Assembly (NCBI GenBank): GCA_963825585.1
Contig: CAWGTX010000007.1
Location: 1-64,000, forward strand
Direction: 5' to 3'
Source: JAOUGY01 sp963825585
GTDB taxonomy: Bacteria > Actinomycetota > Acidimicrobiia > Spongiisociales > ZC4RG35
DNA length: 64,000 nucleotides
Both the position numbers and the translations under genes were made by a program. The notes beneath the pieces are model-generated. The model worked only from the letters and a program-made list of their open reading frames with translations. It ran no database searches and was not told the DNA's origin. This document shows, in pieces, positions 8,435 to 15,439 of this stretch. The number at the start of each line of letters is the position of its first letter. Positions within the stretch are counted from its first letter, which is position 1.

Positions 8435-9322
8435 ATGCAGGTAGGACTGATCGGGCTCGGGCTCATGGGCACCGCCATGGGACCGAACCTCGCCAACGCC
8501 GGATTCTCCATCACCGGCTTCGACGTCGACGAGGACCGTTGCGCCGAACACGCCGCCCGGGGTGTCACCATCGTCGACACCCCGGCCGCCGCCGCAGCGG
8601 TCGGCACGGTGCTGCTGTCGCTGCCCAACAGCGACATCGGCCGCCAGGTGTGCTTCGGCGCCGACGGCGTCATCGAGGGCAAGCCCGGCCTGGTGATCGA
8701 CACCACCACCGCCCGTCCGGCCGACACCATCGCTCTCGGCGAACGGTTCGCCGGGGCCGGGGTCGGATTCGTGGACGCAACGATGAGCGGCAACGCCGCC
8801 CAGGCCGCCGAGCGCGACATCGTCGCCATGGTTGGCGGCACCGAGGCCGATTTCGAGGCCGCCAGGGTGGTGCTCGAGGCTGTGGCACGTTCGGTCCATC
8901 ACGTCGGTCCGGTCGGCTCGGGCGCGGTCACCAAGCTGATCGTCAACCAGGTGCTCGGCATCCACCGGGTGGCCCTGGCCGAAGGACTGGTGATGGGCGA
9001 ACGCGCCGGGGTCGACCTCAACCGCCTGCTCGGTGTCCTCAAGGACGGCGCCGCCTACTCCAGGGCGATGGACGTGTGGGGCCAGCGGATGGTCGACGGC
9101 GACCACGTGCCGCCGGCGTCACGCATCAAACAGAACCACAAGGACTTCCGACTGATCCTCGAACAGGGCCAGGAGCTGGGCTCCCCCACCTGGCTGGCGT
9201 CGACGGTGCGTCAGCTACTCGGAACCGCCGAGGCCACCGGCCTCGCCGACGTCGACAACTCGGGTGTCATCGAGATCCTCCGCCGGCAGGCGGGAATCGG
9301 CAGGCTGCCGACGGAGAGCTGA
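8435..9322 (+). CDS. NAD(P)-dependent 3-hydroxyisobutyrate dehydrogenase-family enzyme
   Basis: This 295-residue Rossmann dehydrogenase starts MQVGLIGLGLMG. It shows DATMSGNAAQA for the substrate loop and the catalytic lysine in AVTKLIVNQVL. The ATG at 8435 gives the family-standard N-terminus; a GTG at 8429 overlapping the upstream stop is the alternative. The protein closely resembles the one at 57985 (both share KLIVN, LAEGLV and an RRxAGIGR end), so these two are paralogues within the window. It is last in the operon behind the TRAP-like binding protein and is followed by a strong hairpin. The hydroxy acid it acts on is unknown. Confidence 0.9.
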   Translation: MQVGLIGLGLMGTAMGPNLANAGFSITGFDVDEDRCAEHAARGVTIVDTPAAAAAVGTVLLSLPNSDIGRQVCFGADGVIEGKPGLVIDTTTARPADTIALGERFAGAGVGFVDATMSGNAAQAAERDIVAMVGGTEADFEAARVVLEAVARSVHHVGPVGSGAVTKLIVNQVLGIHRVALAEGLVMGERAGVDLNRLLGVLKDGAAYSRAMDVWGQRMVDGDHVPPASRIKQNHKDFRLILEQGQELGSPTWLASTVRQLLGTAEATGLADVDNSGVIEILRRQAGIGRLPTES

Positions 9323-9324
9323 GG

Positions 9325-9358
9325 TGCGTGTTGCGTCCGACGTCCGACGCAACACGCA
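9325..9358 (+). terminator. Hairpin terminator with repeated arm
   Basis: TGCGTGTTGCGTC at 9325-9337 and GACGCAACACGCA at 9346-9358 form a perfect 13-bp stem just after the dehydrogenase stop. The right arm continues as further acacgcaa copies, so the hairpin also belongs to a short tandem repeat. Confidence 0.75.
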
Positions 9359-9547
9359 ACACGCAAGGACCCGCGTCGGGGCGTGCGAGGCTCTGCGAGT
9401 GCGCCCAATGCCCGAGCCGGTCTACCCGTCAACGTGTGGGTGACGCCAATGATGTGGGGAGTCCGACGAGGGAGGGCCCAGACTCCGGCGGTTCAGCCCC
9501 CGTCACCCTGACGACCACAGGCGAAGTTATCTCAGCGGCAGACGCGC

Positions 9548-9856
9548 TCAGCATCCGAGCGCATAACCCACGGCGTCGCACACTCGCCGCATCACGTCCG
9601 GACCAACCGATCCAACTCGTTCGGCGAGGAGGGCCTGCGGCACCGTGTGGACACCGTCGCAATTGACGGCCGACTCGTGATCGATGCCGACCGCTTGATG
9701 GTCGATCGGCACCTCGACGGCGAGTCCCCGCATCGAGGTGGTGACCTCTGCCACGGTGACCAGGGCACGCACGTCGGTCACCTCGTTGCGCGTGAGGATG
9801 AGGACGGGGCGCCGCTTGCCGCCCACCTCGGCCAGCCAGATCTCGCCCCGCCTCAC
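9548..9856 (-). CDS. mazF: MazF/PemK-family toxin
   Basis: The protein has 102 residues, the usual MazF length. It starts MRRGEIWLAEVGGKRRPVLIL, the beta-strand pattern of the PemK/MazF barrel, and continues with the conserved VPQALLAERVGSV helix region. MazF toxins are sequence-specific ribonucleases that act in the cytoplasm on mRNA, tRNA or rRNA. Its start overlaps the end of the antitoxin gene by four bases (9853-9856), the normal antitoxin-first order. The active-site arginine is probably the one in the KRRPV block. The module sits between two catabolic units and has no functional link to them. Confidence 0.9.
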   Translation of the reverse strand: MRRGEIWLAEVGGKRRPVLILTRNEVTDVRALVTVAEVTTSMRGLAVEVPIDHQAVGIDHESAVNCDGVHTVPQALLAERVGSVGPDVMRRVCDAVGYALGC

Positions 9857-10062
9857 TCTTCACTCCAGGCCTCGGCCTGGTCCCAGAACGAGTCCGTTTG
9901 CTCGGGGTGTCGCAGGTAGGCGGCACGGTCGGACTCGGCCAGGGCAGCTCTCACCGCGGCGATGACACCATCACGGGCAGCAGCCGAGATGTTGACACCG
10001 AGGCTCCGAGCCTGCTCGATGAGCGACTCCTCGAGGGTGAAGGTGGTGCGCGTGGCAGCCAT
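9853..10062 (-). CDS. Ribbon-helix-helix-type antitoxin of a MazEF-like module
   Basis: The chosen start gives 69 residues beginning MAATRTTFTLEESLIEQAR. A short beta strand followed by two helices (SLIEQARSLGVNISAAARD) suggests a ribbon-helix-helix DNA-binding domain. The acidic, tryptophan-containing tail SFWDQAEAWSEE suits toxin neutralisation. The longer upstream reading frame crosses the palindrome at 10070-10092 and is unlikely to be coding. No strong ribosome site is visible, so the message may be nearly leaderless. The dimer probably represses its own operon at the palindrome just upstream. Confidence 0.82.
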   Translation of the reverse strand: MAATRTTFTLEESLIEQARSLGVNISAAARDGVIAAVRAALAESDRAAYLRHPEQTDSFWDQAEAWSEE

Positions 10063-10069
10063 ACAGGTC

Positions 10070-10092
10070 ATGCTAGCGGCTCGCGCTAGCAT
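10070..10092. promoter_or_regulatory. Perfect palindrome, probable antitoxin operator
   Basis: ATGCTAGCG and CGCTAGCAT form perfect 9-bp arms around a five-base centre, eight bases upstream of the antitoxin start. The position and symmetry fit autoregulation by the dimeric antitoxin. Confidence 0.75.
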
Positions 10093-10491
10093 CATGATGC
10101 GCCGACTTCGCGACCCGACAGGGTCGGCCAAGTCTTCGGCGTACCAATCGGTCGCGGCCTCGACGCGCAGGAGGCCGGGTCCCACCCGAAGGCTACGGGC
10201 TTTCCCACAGGAGGCTGGGCGTCCTCGCAAAGCCTCGGCCGCCCCTACCCGGTCATCGGTAGCCGCACGGGCCATCCGCCCTCACTGGGCGGCCCACACC
10301 TGATGGGGCGGCCAAACCAACCGCATCCGGACCCAACGCGGCTTTCAAGCAAGGGCCGAGTCCCACCCGAGGGCCACGGCGGTCCACACGTGTAGGGGCA
10401 ACGAGCCTTCCCGCAGGAGCCTGGGCGCCGGCACCCTGAGAACAACCTGCCCGCAGCACGAACGCGCCCGAACCCGGCGGGACTGCGTCGT
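10093..10491. other. Non-coding spacer with imperfect repeats
   Basis: I find no credible gene in these 400 bases; the reading frames look like high-GC shadows. Two stretches resemble each other: from about 10177 (tcccacccgaaggctacgg, then cttcccacaggag-like text) and from about 10350 (tcccacccgagggccacgg, then ccttcccgcaggagcctggg). They may be copies of an intergenic repeat or relics of decayed sequence. Confidence 0.45.
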
Positions 10492-11679
10492 TCAGACCAC
10501 GCCGCGGGAGCGGAGATCGGCGATCTCGTCGGGGGACAGTTCGGCGAGCTCCGTCAGGATCTCGTCGGTGTGCTCGCCCAGCATCGGCGGATGCCGACGG
10601 ATCGAGCCGGGGGTGCCGTCGAACTTGATGGGCAGACCGAGCATCTTCACCATGCCCACCATCGGGTGTTCGATCTCGGTGACCATCTCCCGACCCATGG
10701 TCTGTGGCGAGCTGAGCGCCTCGGCCACGTCGTTGATGGGTCCCGAGGGGATGCCAACGGCGTCGAGCGCCTCGATCCACTCGGCCCGGGTCTTCGTCAC
10801 CATGATCTCGGCGATCAGCCCGTCGATGACATCGCGGTTGTTCACCCGATCACGGTTGCGGGCGAAACGCTCATCGTCGTTCCACTCGGGATGGCCGAGC
10901 AGAGCAGCCAGCTTGCGGAACTGCTCGTCGTTGCCCACCGCCACGGCCACGTCGCCGTCGGAGGCGGCGAAGGTGCGGTAGGGCACGATGTTCGGGTGGC
11001 CGTTGCCGTAGCGGCCGGGAACCTTGCCCGACGCCAGGTGGTTGGCGGCGACGTTGGCCAGCATCAGCAGGCCGGTGTCGTGCAGGCTGACCTCGGCCCG
11101 CTGACCCTTGCCGGTGACCGAACGGCTTGCGAGCCCGGCCAACGCCGAAATGGTGGCGAGCATGCCGGTGCAGATGTCGACGATCGCCACGCCCAGCTTC
11201 ATCGCCTCGCCCTCGGGCTCGCCGGTGATCGACATGAGCCCGGTCTCGGCCTGGAGGATGAAGTCATAGCCCGGCAGACCCGCCTTGGGTCCGGTGGAGC
11301 CGTATCCGCTGATCGTCACCCGTACCGCCTGCGGGGCGTTGGCGTCGAACCAGTCGGCGTCGAAGCCCCACCGTTCCAGGGTGCCGATCTTGAAGTTGTC
11401 GAGCACGATGTCGGCCTTGGGGATGAGCCGGGCCAAGACCTGGCGCCCATCTTCCGAGCCGATGTCGAGGGTGACACTTCGCTTGTTGCGGTTCACACCC
11501 AGGTAGTAGGCGGACTCGTTGCCGACGAAGGGAGGGCCCCAGGCGCGGGTGTCGTCGCCGGCACCCGGCCGTTCCACCTTGATGACGTCGGCCCCCATGT
11601 CGGCCAACAACATGGCCGACAGGGGGCCGGCGAGCACCCGCGTCAGATCGAGGACGACGATCCCGTCGAGTGCACCCAT
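10492..11679 (-). CDS. CaiB/BaiF-family (class III) CoA-transferase
   Basis: The 395-residue protein is full length for family III CoA-transferases, which move CoA between carboxylic acids through an aspartyl-CoA anhydride. It opens with LDGIVVLDLTRVLAGPLS, carries the KVERPGAGDDTR block, and has the nucleophile aspartate in VAIVDICTG (about residue 168). It starts four bases after the stop of the crotonase gene upstream, so both are cotranscribed leftwards. The likely role is to activate a carboxylic acid to its CoA thioester for the crotonase steps. The acid is not identifiable. A run of non-coding sequence follows its stop. Confidence 0.93.
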   Translation of the reverse strand: MGALDGIVVLDLTRVLAGPLSAMLLADMGADVIKVERPGAGDDTRAWGPPFVGNESAYYLGVNRNKRSVTLDIGSEDGRQVLARLIPKADIVLDNFKIGTLERWGFDADWFDANAPQAVRVTISGYGSTGPKAGLPGYDFILQAETGLMSITGEPEGEAMKLGVAIVDICTGMLATISALAGLASRSVTGKGQRAEVSLHDTGLLMLANVAANHLASGKVPGRYGNGHPNIVPYRTFAASDGDVAVAVGNDEQFRKLAALLGHPEWNDDERFARNRDRVNNRDVIDGLIAEIMVTKTRAEWIEALDAVGIPSGPINDVAEALSSPQTMGREMVTEIEHPMVGMVKMLGLPIKFDGTPGSIRRHPPMLGEHTDEILTELAELSPDEIADLRSRGVV

Positions 11680-11683
11680 CAGG

Positions 11684-12556
11684 TCAGCGCTGCATCTCTC
11701 GGGACTTGTCGGACTGGTTGAGGCCCTCGTCGAAGTTGTGTTTCCAGGTGTCCAGCTCGGCCTTGCGCTCCTCGCGGAACTTCTGGAAGTTGGGCTTGCG
11801 CTTCTCGAGGAAGGCGTTCATGCCTTCGAGCGACTCCTCGGTGCCCCAGATGTTGGCGAGCAACTCCATGCCGTGCTGCCACGCCGGATACAGGGCATCG
11901 GAGTCGTAGTTCAGCGCCACCTTGGTGGCCCGGATGGTCTGGCCGGAGTATCCGACGATCTCCTGGCAGACGGCCTCGGTCTTTGCCCGCAGCTCCGATG
12001 CCGGAACGGCGATGTTGGCCAGCCCGATCTCGGCGGCCTGCTTGCCGGTCCAGGTCTTGCACAGGAAGATCATCTCCTTGGCACGACGCTCACCGATGAG
12101 CTTGCCGATGTACTGGGTGGCACCGACCGTCGGGCAGGCACCGACTCGAGCGCCGGTCTGGCCGAACTTGGCATCCTCGGCGGTGATGACGAGGTCACAC
12201 CACAACATCAGCTCGTGACCACCACCGACACAGGGACCCTCGACCATGGCGATCACCGGGATCGGTAGGTTGCGGATGGTCATGGCCACCTGCAGCATGC
12301 GATCGTTCCACATGTACGAGTTGGCCTTGTTCAGCTTCATCATGGCGTGGAAGTCGCCACCGGCGGAGAAGGCGCCACCGGCTCCGGACACCACCGCAGC
12401 GGCGATGGTGGGGTCTTCACGGGTGCGGTTGAAGGCGTCGGCGAGCTCGTCGAGCGTCTGCTCGCGGAAGGCGTTCTTCACCTCGGGACGGTTGATCGTG
12501 ATCCAGGCAACGTTGTCCTTGACCTCGTAGAGGATCTCGCCGTATTCGTCTGACAC
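11684..12556 (-). CDS. Crotonase-family enzyme, BadI/MenB-like
   Basis: The GTG at 12556 has AAGGAG upstream and gives 290 residues beginning VSDEYGEILYEVKDN. Oxyanion-hole segments are intact (AFSAGGD and GPCVGGGHE). The C-terminal GTEESLEGMNAFLEKRKPNF resembles the end of 2-ketocyclohexanecarboxyl-CoA hydrolase (BadI) and naphthoyl-CoA synthase (MenB) more than ordinary enoyl-CoA hydratase. BadI opens an alicyclic ring by a retro-Dieckmann reaction in anaerobic-type benzoate routes. Together with the CoA-transferase this suggests ring cleavage of a cyclic beta-keto acyl-CoA, which is inference. The gene diverges from the amidohydrolase at 12672 across operator-like site 3. Confidence 0.88.
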   Translation of the reverse strand: MSDEYGEILYEVKDNVAWITINRPEVKNAFREQTLDELADAFNRTREDPTIAAAVVSGAGGAFSAGGDFHAMMKLNKANSYMWNDRMLQVAMTIRNLPIPVIAMVEGPCVGGGHELMLWCDLVITAEDAKFGQTGARVGACPTVGATQYIGKLIGERRAKEMIFLCKTWTGKQAAEIGLANIAVPASELRAKTEAVCQEIVGYSGQTIRATKVALNYDSDALYPAWQHGMELLANIWGTEESLEGMNAFLEKRKPNFQKFREERKAELDTWKHNFDEGLNQSDKSREMQR

Positions 12557-12618
12557 CAGAAGGACTCCTTGTTCTCGCGACTCTCTGCTGGTTGCATTCA
12601 AGTCGAACGGTATTCGAC

Positions 12619-12638
12619 ATCATATTTGCTATATGATC
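12619..12638. promoter_or_regulatory. Catabolic operator-like site 3 (divergent promoter)
   Basis: ATCATAT at 12619-12625 and ATATGAT at 12631-12637 are perfect inverted arms around TTGCT. It lies between the leftward crotonase/CoA-transferase pair and the rightward amidohydrolase operon. It is the most symmetric member of the set and lacks the exact TGCA core. Confidence 0.6.
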
Positions 12639-12671
12639 GACTGCGGTCATCCAGTGAGAGGCTTCCCAAGT

Positions 12672-13667
12672 ATGTCCACCGACGTGATCGACGTCCATGC
12701 CCACATCGTGACGACCGGACTGGCGGACATCGCCCAGTCGGGCGGCACGAAACACGGCATCGAGTTCTTCAGAGACGCCAACGGCCGCATCACCAGCTCC
12801 AGCGGCGGCCAGCAGAAGTCGATCGCCTGGCCCACCCCGCTCGAGACCCCCGACCAGCGGGTTGCCGTGATGAACGCGATCGGCGTCGACGTGCACCTGC
12901 TCTCGCTGACGCCCACCATGCACTGGTACAACCTCGCCCCCGCCGACGGGCTGTCGCTTGCGGTCGAGAGCAACGACGACATGGCCGAGACGATCGCCGC
13001 CCACCCCACCAGGTTCAAGGGCCTCGGCTTCCTCCCGCTCCAGGACGTCGCCGCTTCGGTGGCAGAGATGGAACGCTGCGTGCGCGAGATGGGCTTCGTC
13101 GGCTTCCAGGTGGGCACCAACATCAACGGCATCGACTGGGACTCCGACGAGCTGTATCCGGTGCTGCAGGCCGCCCAGGATCTCAACGCCGTCATGTTCT
13201 TCCACCCCACCCGCGGGCGGGGTGACGGGTTCCTCAAGAAGTACCACCTGGTGAACTTCATCGGCAACCCCCTAGAGACCACCATCGCGGTGGCGTCGAT
13301 CATCTTCGGCGGGGTCATGGACCGGCTGCCCGACCTCAAGGCCGTGTTCGCCCACGGAGGCGGTTACGGCTGTCTCGGCATCGCCCGCATGGACCACGGC
13401 AAGGAAGTCCGCCCCGAGTCACGCGGCATGGAGCTGATGCCGTCGGACTATCTGCGTCAGATGTGGTTCGACTCGCTCGTCCACGGGCATCGCACCCTCG
13501 ACCAGGTGATCGACTTCGCCGGGATCGACCGGGTGGTCCTAGGCAGCGACTACCCCGCCGACATGGGCGAGCCCAAGCCGGTGGAGTGGCTCAACGAGCA
13601 CCCCACGCTGTCGGAAGCCGACAAGGAGAAGATCCTGCGGGCGAACCCGGCGCAGCTGCTGGCGTGA
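12672..13667 (+). CDS. Amidohydrolase family 2 (ACMSD-like) metal-dependent hydrolase or decarboxylase
   Basis: The ATG at 12672 gives 331 residues starting MSTDVIDVHAHIV, with the H-x-H metal motif at the first strand. Later landmarks are the FAHGGGYG block with the third histidine, and VVLGSDYPADMG with the metal-binding aspartate. This is the PF04909 family of ACMSD, gamma-resorcylate decarboxylase and LigW, which decarboxylate aromatic or muconate acids or hydrolyse lactones. Five more members lie in the window; the nearest relative by eye is at 34050. It leads a run of five genes, and four of the junctions are four-base overlaps or short gaps. Substrate unknown. Confidence 0.9.
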   Translation: MSTDVIDVHAHIVTTGLADIAQSGGTKHGIEFFRDANGRITSSSGGQQKSIAWPTPLETPDQRVAVMNAIGVDVHLLSLTPTMHWYNLAPADGLSLAVESNDDMAETIAAHPTRFKGLGFLPLQDVAASVAEMERCVREMGFVGFQVGTNINGIDWDSDELYPVLQAAQDLNAVMFFHPTRGRGDGFLKKYHLVNFIGNPLETTIAVASIIFGGVMDRLPDLKAVFAHGGGYGCLGIARMDHGKEVRPESRGMELMPSDYLRQMWFDSLVHGHRTLDQVIDFAGIDRVVLGSDYPADMGEPKPVEWLNEHPTLSEADKEKILRANPAQLLA

Positions 13668-13728
13668 CGCACGGTGGGGCCAGGTCGACGCCCGATTGGC
13701 CGCGGTCCGAAGATGTCGACGGGCTTTA

Positions 13729-13803
13729 CACCCCCCTACCCCGCAAGCGTCCGACGGCTCTGCGTCGGCGGACCCTTCCCCCGCAAGCGGGGGACAAGAT
13801 GCC
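13729..13803 (-). repeat. GC-rich palindromic element, copy 3
   Basis: On the minus strand this reads cttgtcccccgc, gggggaaggg, a hairpin (ccgccgacgcagag), and ggggtaggggggt. The block order matches copies 1 and 2 at 194-258 and 349-419. It lies between the amidohydrolase and the CMD-fold gene and could also act as an attenuator or terminator. Confidence 0.65.
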
Positions 13804-13821
13804 TAGCGGAGAGGCGAAGAC

Positions 13822-14262
13822 ATGGATCGTGAACTGATCGACGAGATGTACGAGAAGCGGGGGTACCTGTTCGAGTGGCAGGTGTTGCTGGCCGACGCCG
13901 CCCCGGACTTCCTGCGGAGCTTCGACGCCACCTGGACCCAGGTGAACAGCGACCGGCCCGACGGGCTGCACGTCAAATATCGCGAGCTGGTGTATTCGGT
14001 TGTCGCCTCGGTCCTGGGCGAGGCCACCGTGGCCAAGAACCACATGCACAAGGCCCTCGACAACGGCGCCACCCGCCAGGAGCTCATCGACGGGCTGCTG
14101 GTCGGCTGGACCCCGTCGGGGTCGAAGACGCTCATCCACGGGCTGCGGGCACTGGTCGACGTGCTGCAGGAACGTGGCGAGTACGAACTGCCCGACGTCG
14201 GATACCGGATCACCGACCGACCCGAACACGCCGAACGCAGCTTCCTGGAGGACAAGCGATGA
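13822..14262 (+). CDS. Carboxymuconolactone decarboxylase (CMD)-fold protein, cysteine-free
   Basis: The 146-residue helical protein has the CMD signature region RELVYSVVASVLGEATVAKNHMHKAL followed by GATRQELIDGL, split here for reading as RELVYSVVAS and HMHKALDNGATRQELIDGL. The AhpD-type CxxC redox motif is absent; there is no cysteine at all, so a peroxidase role is unlikely. A decarboxylase, isomerase or carrier role on a ring-derived acid is possible. Its stop overlaps the next start (ATGA at 14259-14262). The neighbour is another CMD-fold protein, so the two may form a heteromer. Confidence 0.8.
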   Translation: MDRELIDEMYEKRGYLFEWQVLLADAAPDFLRSFDATWTQVNSDRPDGLHVKYRELVYSVVASVLGEATVAKNHMHKALDNGATRQELIDGLLVGWTPSGSKTLIHGLRALVDVLQERGEYELPDVGYRITDRPEHAERSFLEDKR

Positions 14263-14648
14263 GTGAGTTGGCAGAAGAGTTCGCCGCCCGCCGCGGCAAG
14301 CGATATCCCGCCCATGCCTGGATCTCCGAAGCGTTCCCCGAGTACGTGGAGACCATGCTCCAGCTCGACGAGATCATCCGCCGTCGGCCCCGCCGCTTCG
14401 ACGAAAAGGGCCACGAACTGTTCCACATCGTCGCCCTGTCGGTGATGGGCTCAAACCCCCACAACCAGCCCCATCTCACCCAGCACATCAAGAAGGCGCT
14501 GGAGTTGGGAGCTCACCCCGAGGAGATCGCCGAGGCGTTGATGGTGTGCGTGAACCCGGCCGGTGCCCGGGTGCTCACCTACGGTGTCACGTGCATGCTG
14601 GAGGCGATCGAACAGCTGGAAGCCGAAGGTTGGGTGGCGCCGGAGTGA
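14259..14648 (+). CDS. CMD-fold protein, second of an adjacent pair
   Basis: This 129-residue protein starts MSELAEEFAARRGKRYP at the ATG overlapping the previous stop. It contains the CMD-like stretch ELFHIVALSVMGSNPHNQPH followed by IKKALELGAHPEEIAEAL. It has two cysteines but no CxxC pair. Translational coupling on both sides (ATGA before, GTGA after) suggests fixed stoichiometry with the preceding CMD protein and the following crotonase. No function can be assigned beyond the fold. Confidence 0.82.
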   Translation: MSELAEEFAARRGKRYPAHAWISEAFPEYVETMLQLDEIIRRRPRRFDEKGHELFHIVALSVMGSNPHNQPHLTQHIKKALELGAHPEEIAEALMVCVNPAGARVLTYGVTCMLEAIEQLEAEGWVAPE

Positions 14649-15439
14649 GCGGGACCGCTAGCGAGGATGTCCTCTACGAGATCGACGACCGGGTCGCCTG
14701 GGTCACCATCAACCGCCCTGAGGCCGGCAACGGTCTCACCAGCGCCACCTACTCGCTGCTAGCAGAGATGCTCCACCGCGCCGAGGCCGATCCGGCGGCC
14801 GGGGTGGTGGTGCTCACCGGTGCGGGTGACACCCACTTCTCGGGGGGTGGCGACACCAAGCATCACAAGCGTCGCACCTCCAACAACCTCCGCCTCCACC
14901 TCGGAAAACTGGCCGAGGTGTCGATGGTGATCCGCAACATGGGCAAACCCACCATCGCCGCCGTCAACGGCCGGGCGATCGGCGGTGGCCACCAGCTGCA
15001 GCTGTTGTGCGACATCTCGATCGCTTCGGAGTCGGCCATCCTCGGTCAGGACGGGTCGCGGCGGGCAGCGGCACCGTTCTTCTGGGGGTTGCAGCTGCTG
15101 TCGAGTTACGTCGGCGAGAAGAAGGCCCGGGAGATGTGCATCCTGTCGCGGGAGTACCCGGCGGCCGAGGCGCTGGATATGGGGCTCGTCACCGCGGTCG
15201 TCCCCCACGCCGAGCTCCGGTCCGAGGTGCGCCGCTGGGCCGACGAACTGCTGACGCTCGACGCCGATTCGTTGCGGGCTTGGAAGACGGCCCTCAACCA
15301 TCCGTCCGACCTGAACTACGCCGCGCTGTTCGAGGGCAGGGAGATGCTGGCCCTGTTCGCCGGCACCGAAGAATGGAAGCTCGGCAACGCCGCCTACGGC
15401 TCGGGCGAGCTCCCCGACTGGTCGGAGTTCCGCATATGA
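14645..15439 (+). CDS. Crotonase-family enzyme, BadI-like
   Basis: A GTG overlapping the previous stop starts a 264-residue crotonase. It has INRPEAGNG, the oxyanion-hole segments HFSGGGD and GRAIGGGHQ, and the helix GEKKAREMCIL that is typical of BadI/MenB relatives. It is a paralogue of the crotonase at 11684, sharing LYE, VAWVTINRPE and the CDI/CDL core. The preceding amidohydrolase and CMD genes and the following tandem crotonase form one coupled unit. It probably acts on a cyclic or branched acyl-CoA in ring breakdown; that is inference. Confidence 0.9.
   Translation: MSGTASEDVLYEIDDRVAWVTINRPEAGNGLTSATYSLLAEMLHRAEADPAAGVVVLTGAGDTHFSGGGDTKHHKRRTSNNLRLHLGKLAEVSMVIRNMGKPTIAAVNGRAIGGGHQLQLLCDISIASESAILGQDGSRRAAAPFFWGLQLLSSYVGEKKAREMCILSREYPAAEALDMGLVTAVVPHAELRSEVRRWADELLTLDADSLRAWKTALNHPSDLNYAALFEGREMLALFAGTEEWKLGNAAYGSGELPDWSEFRI

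Noticed and set aside
9325..9358. The acgcaacacgcaa run as an additional operator
   Set aside because: It is a perfect stem directly after a stop codon, better explained as a terminator and tandem repeat.
9962..10303. Plus-strand frames across the MazEF antitoxin and the 10.1-10.5 kb spacer
   Set aside because: They run opposite to a clear antitoxin and through a palindrome, and give no recognisable protein.
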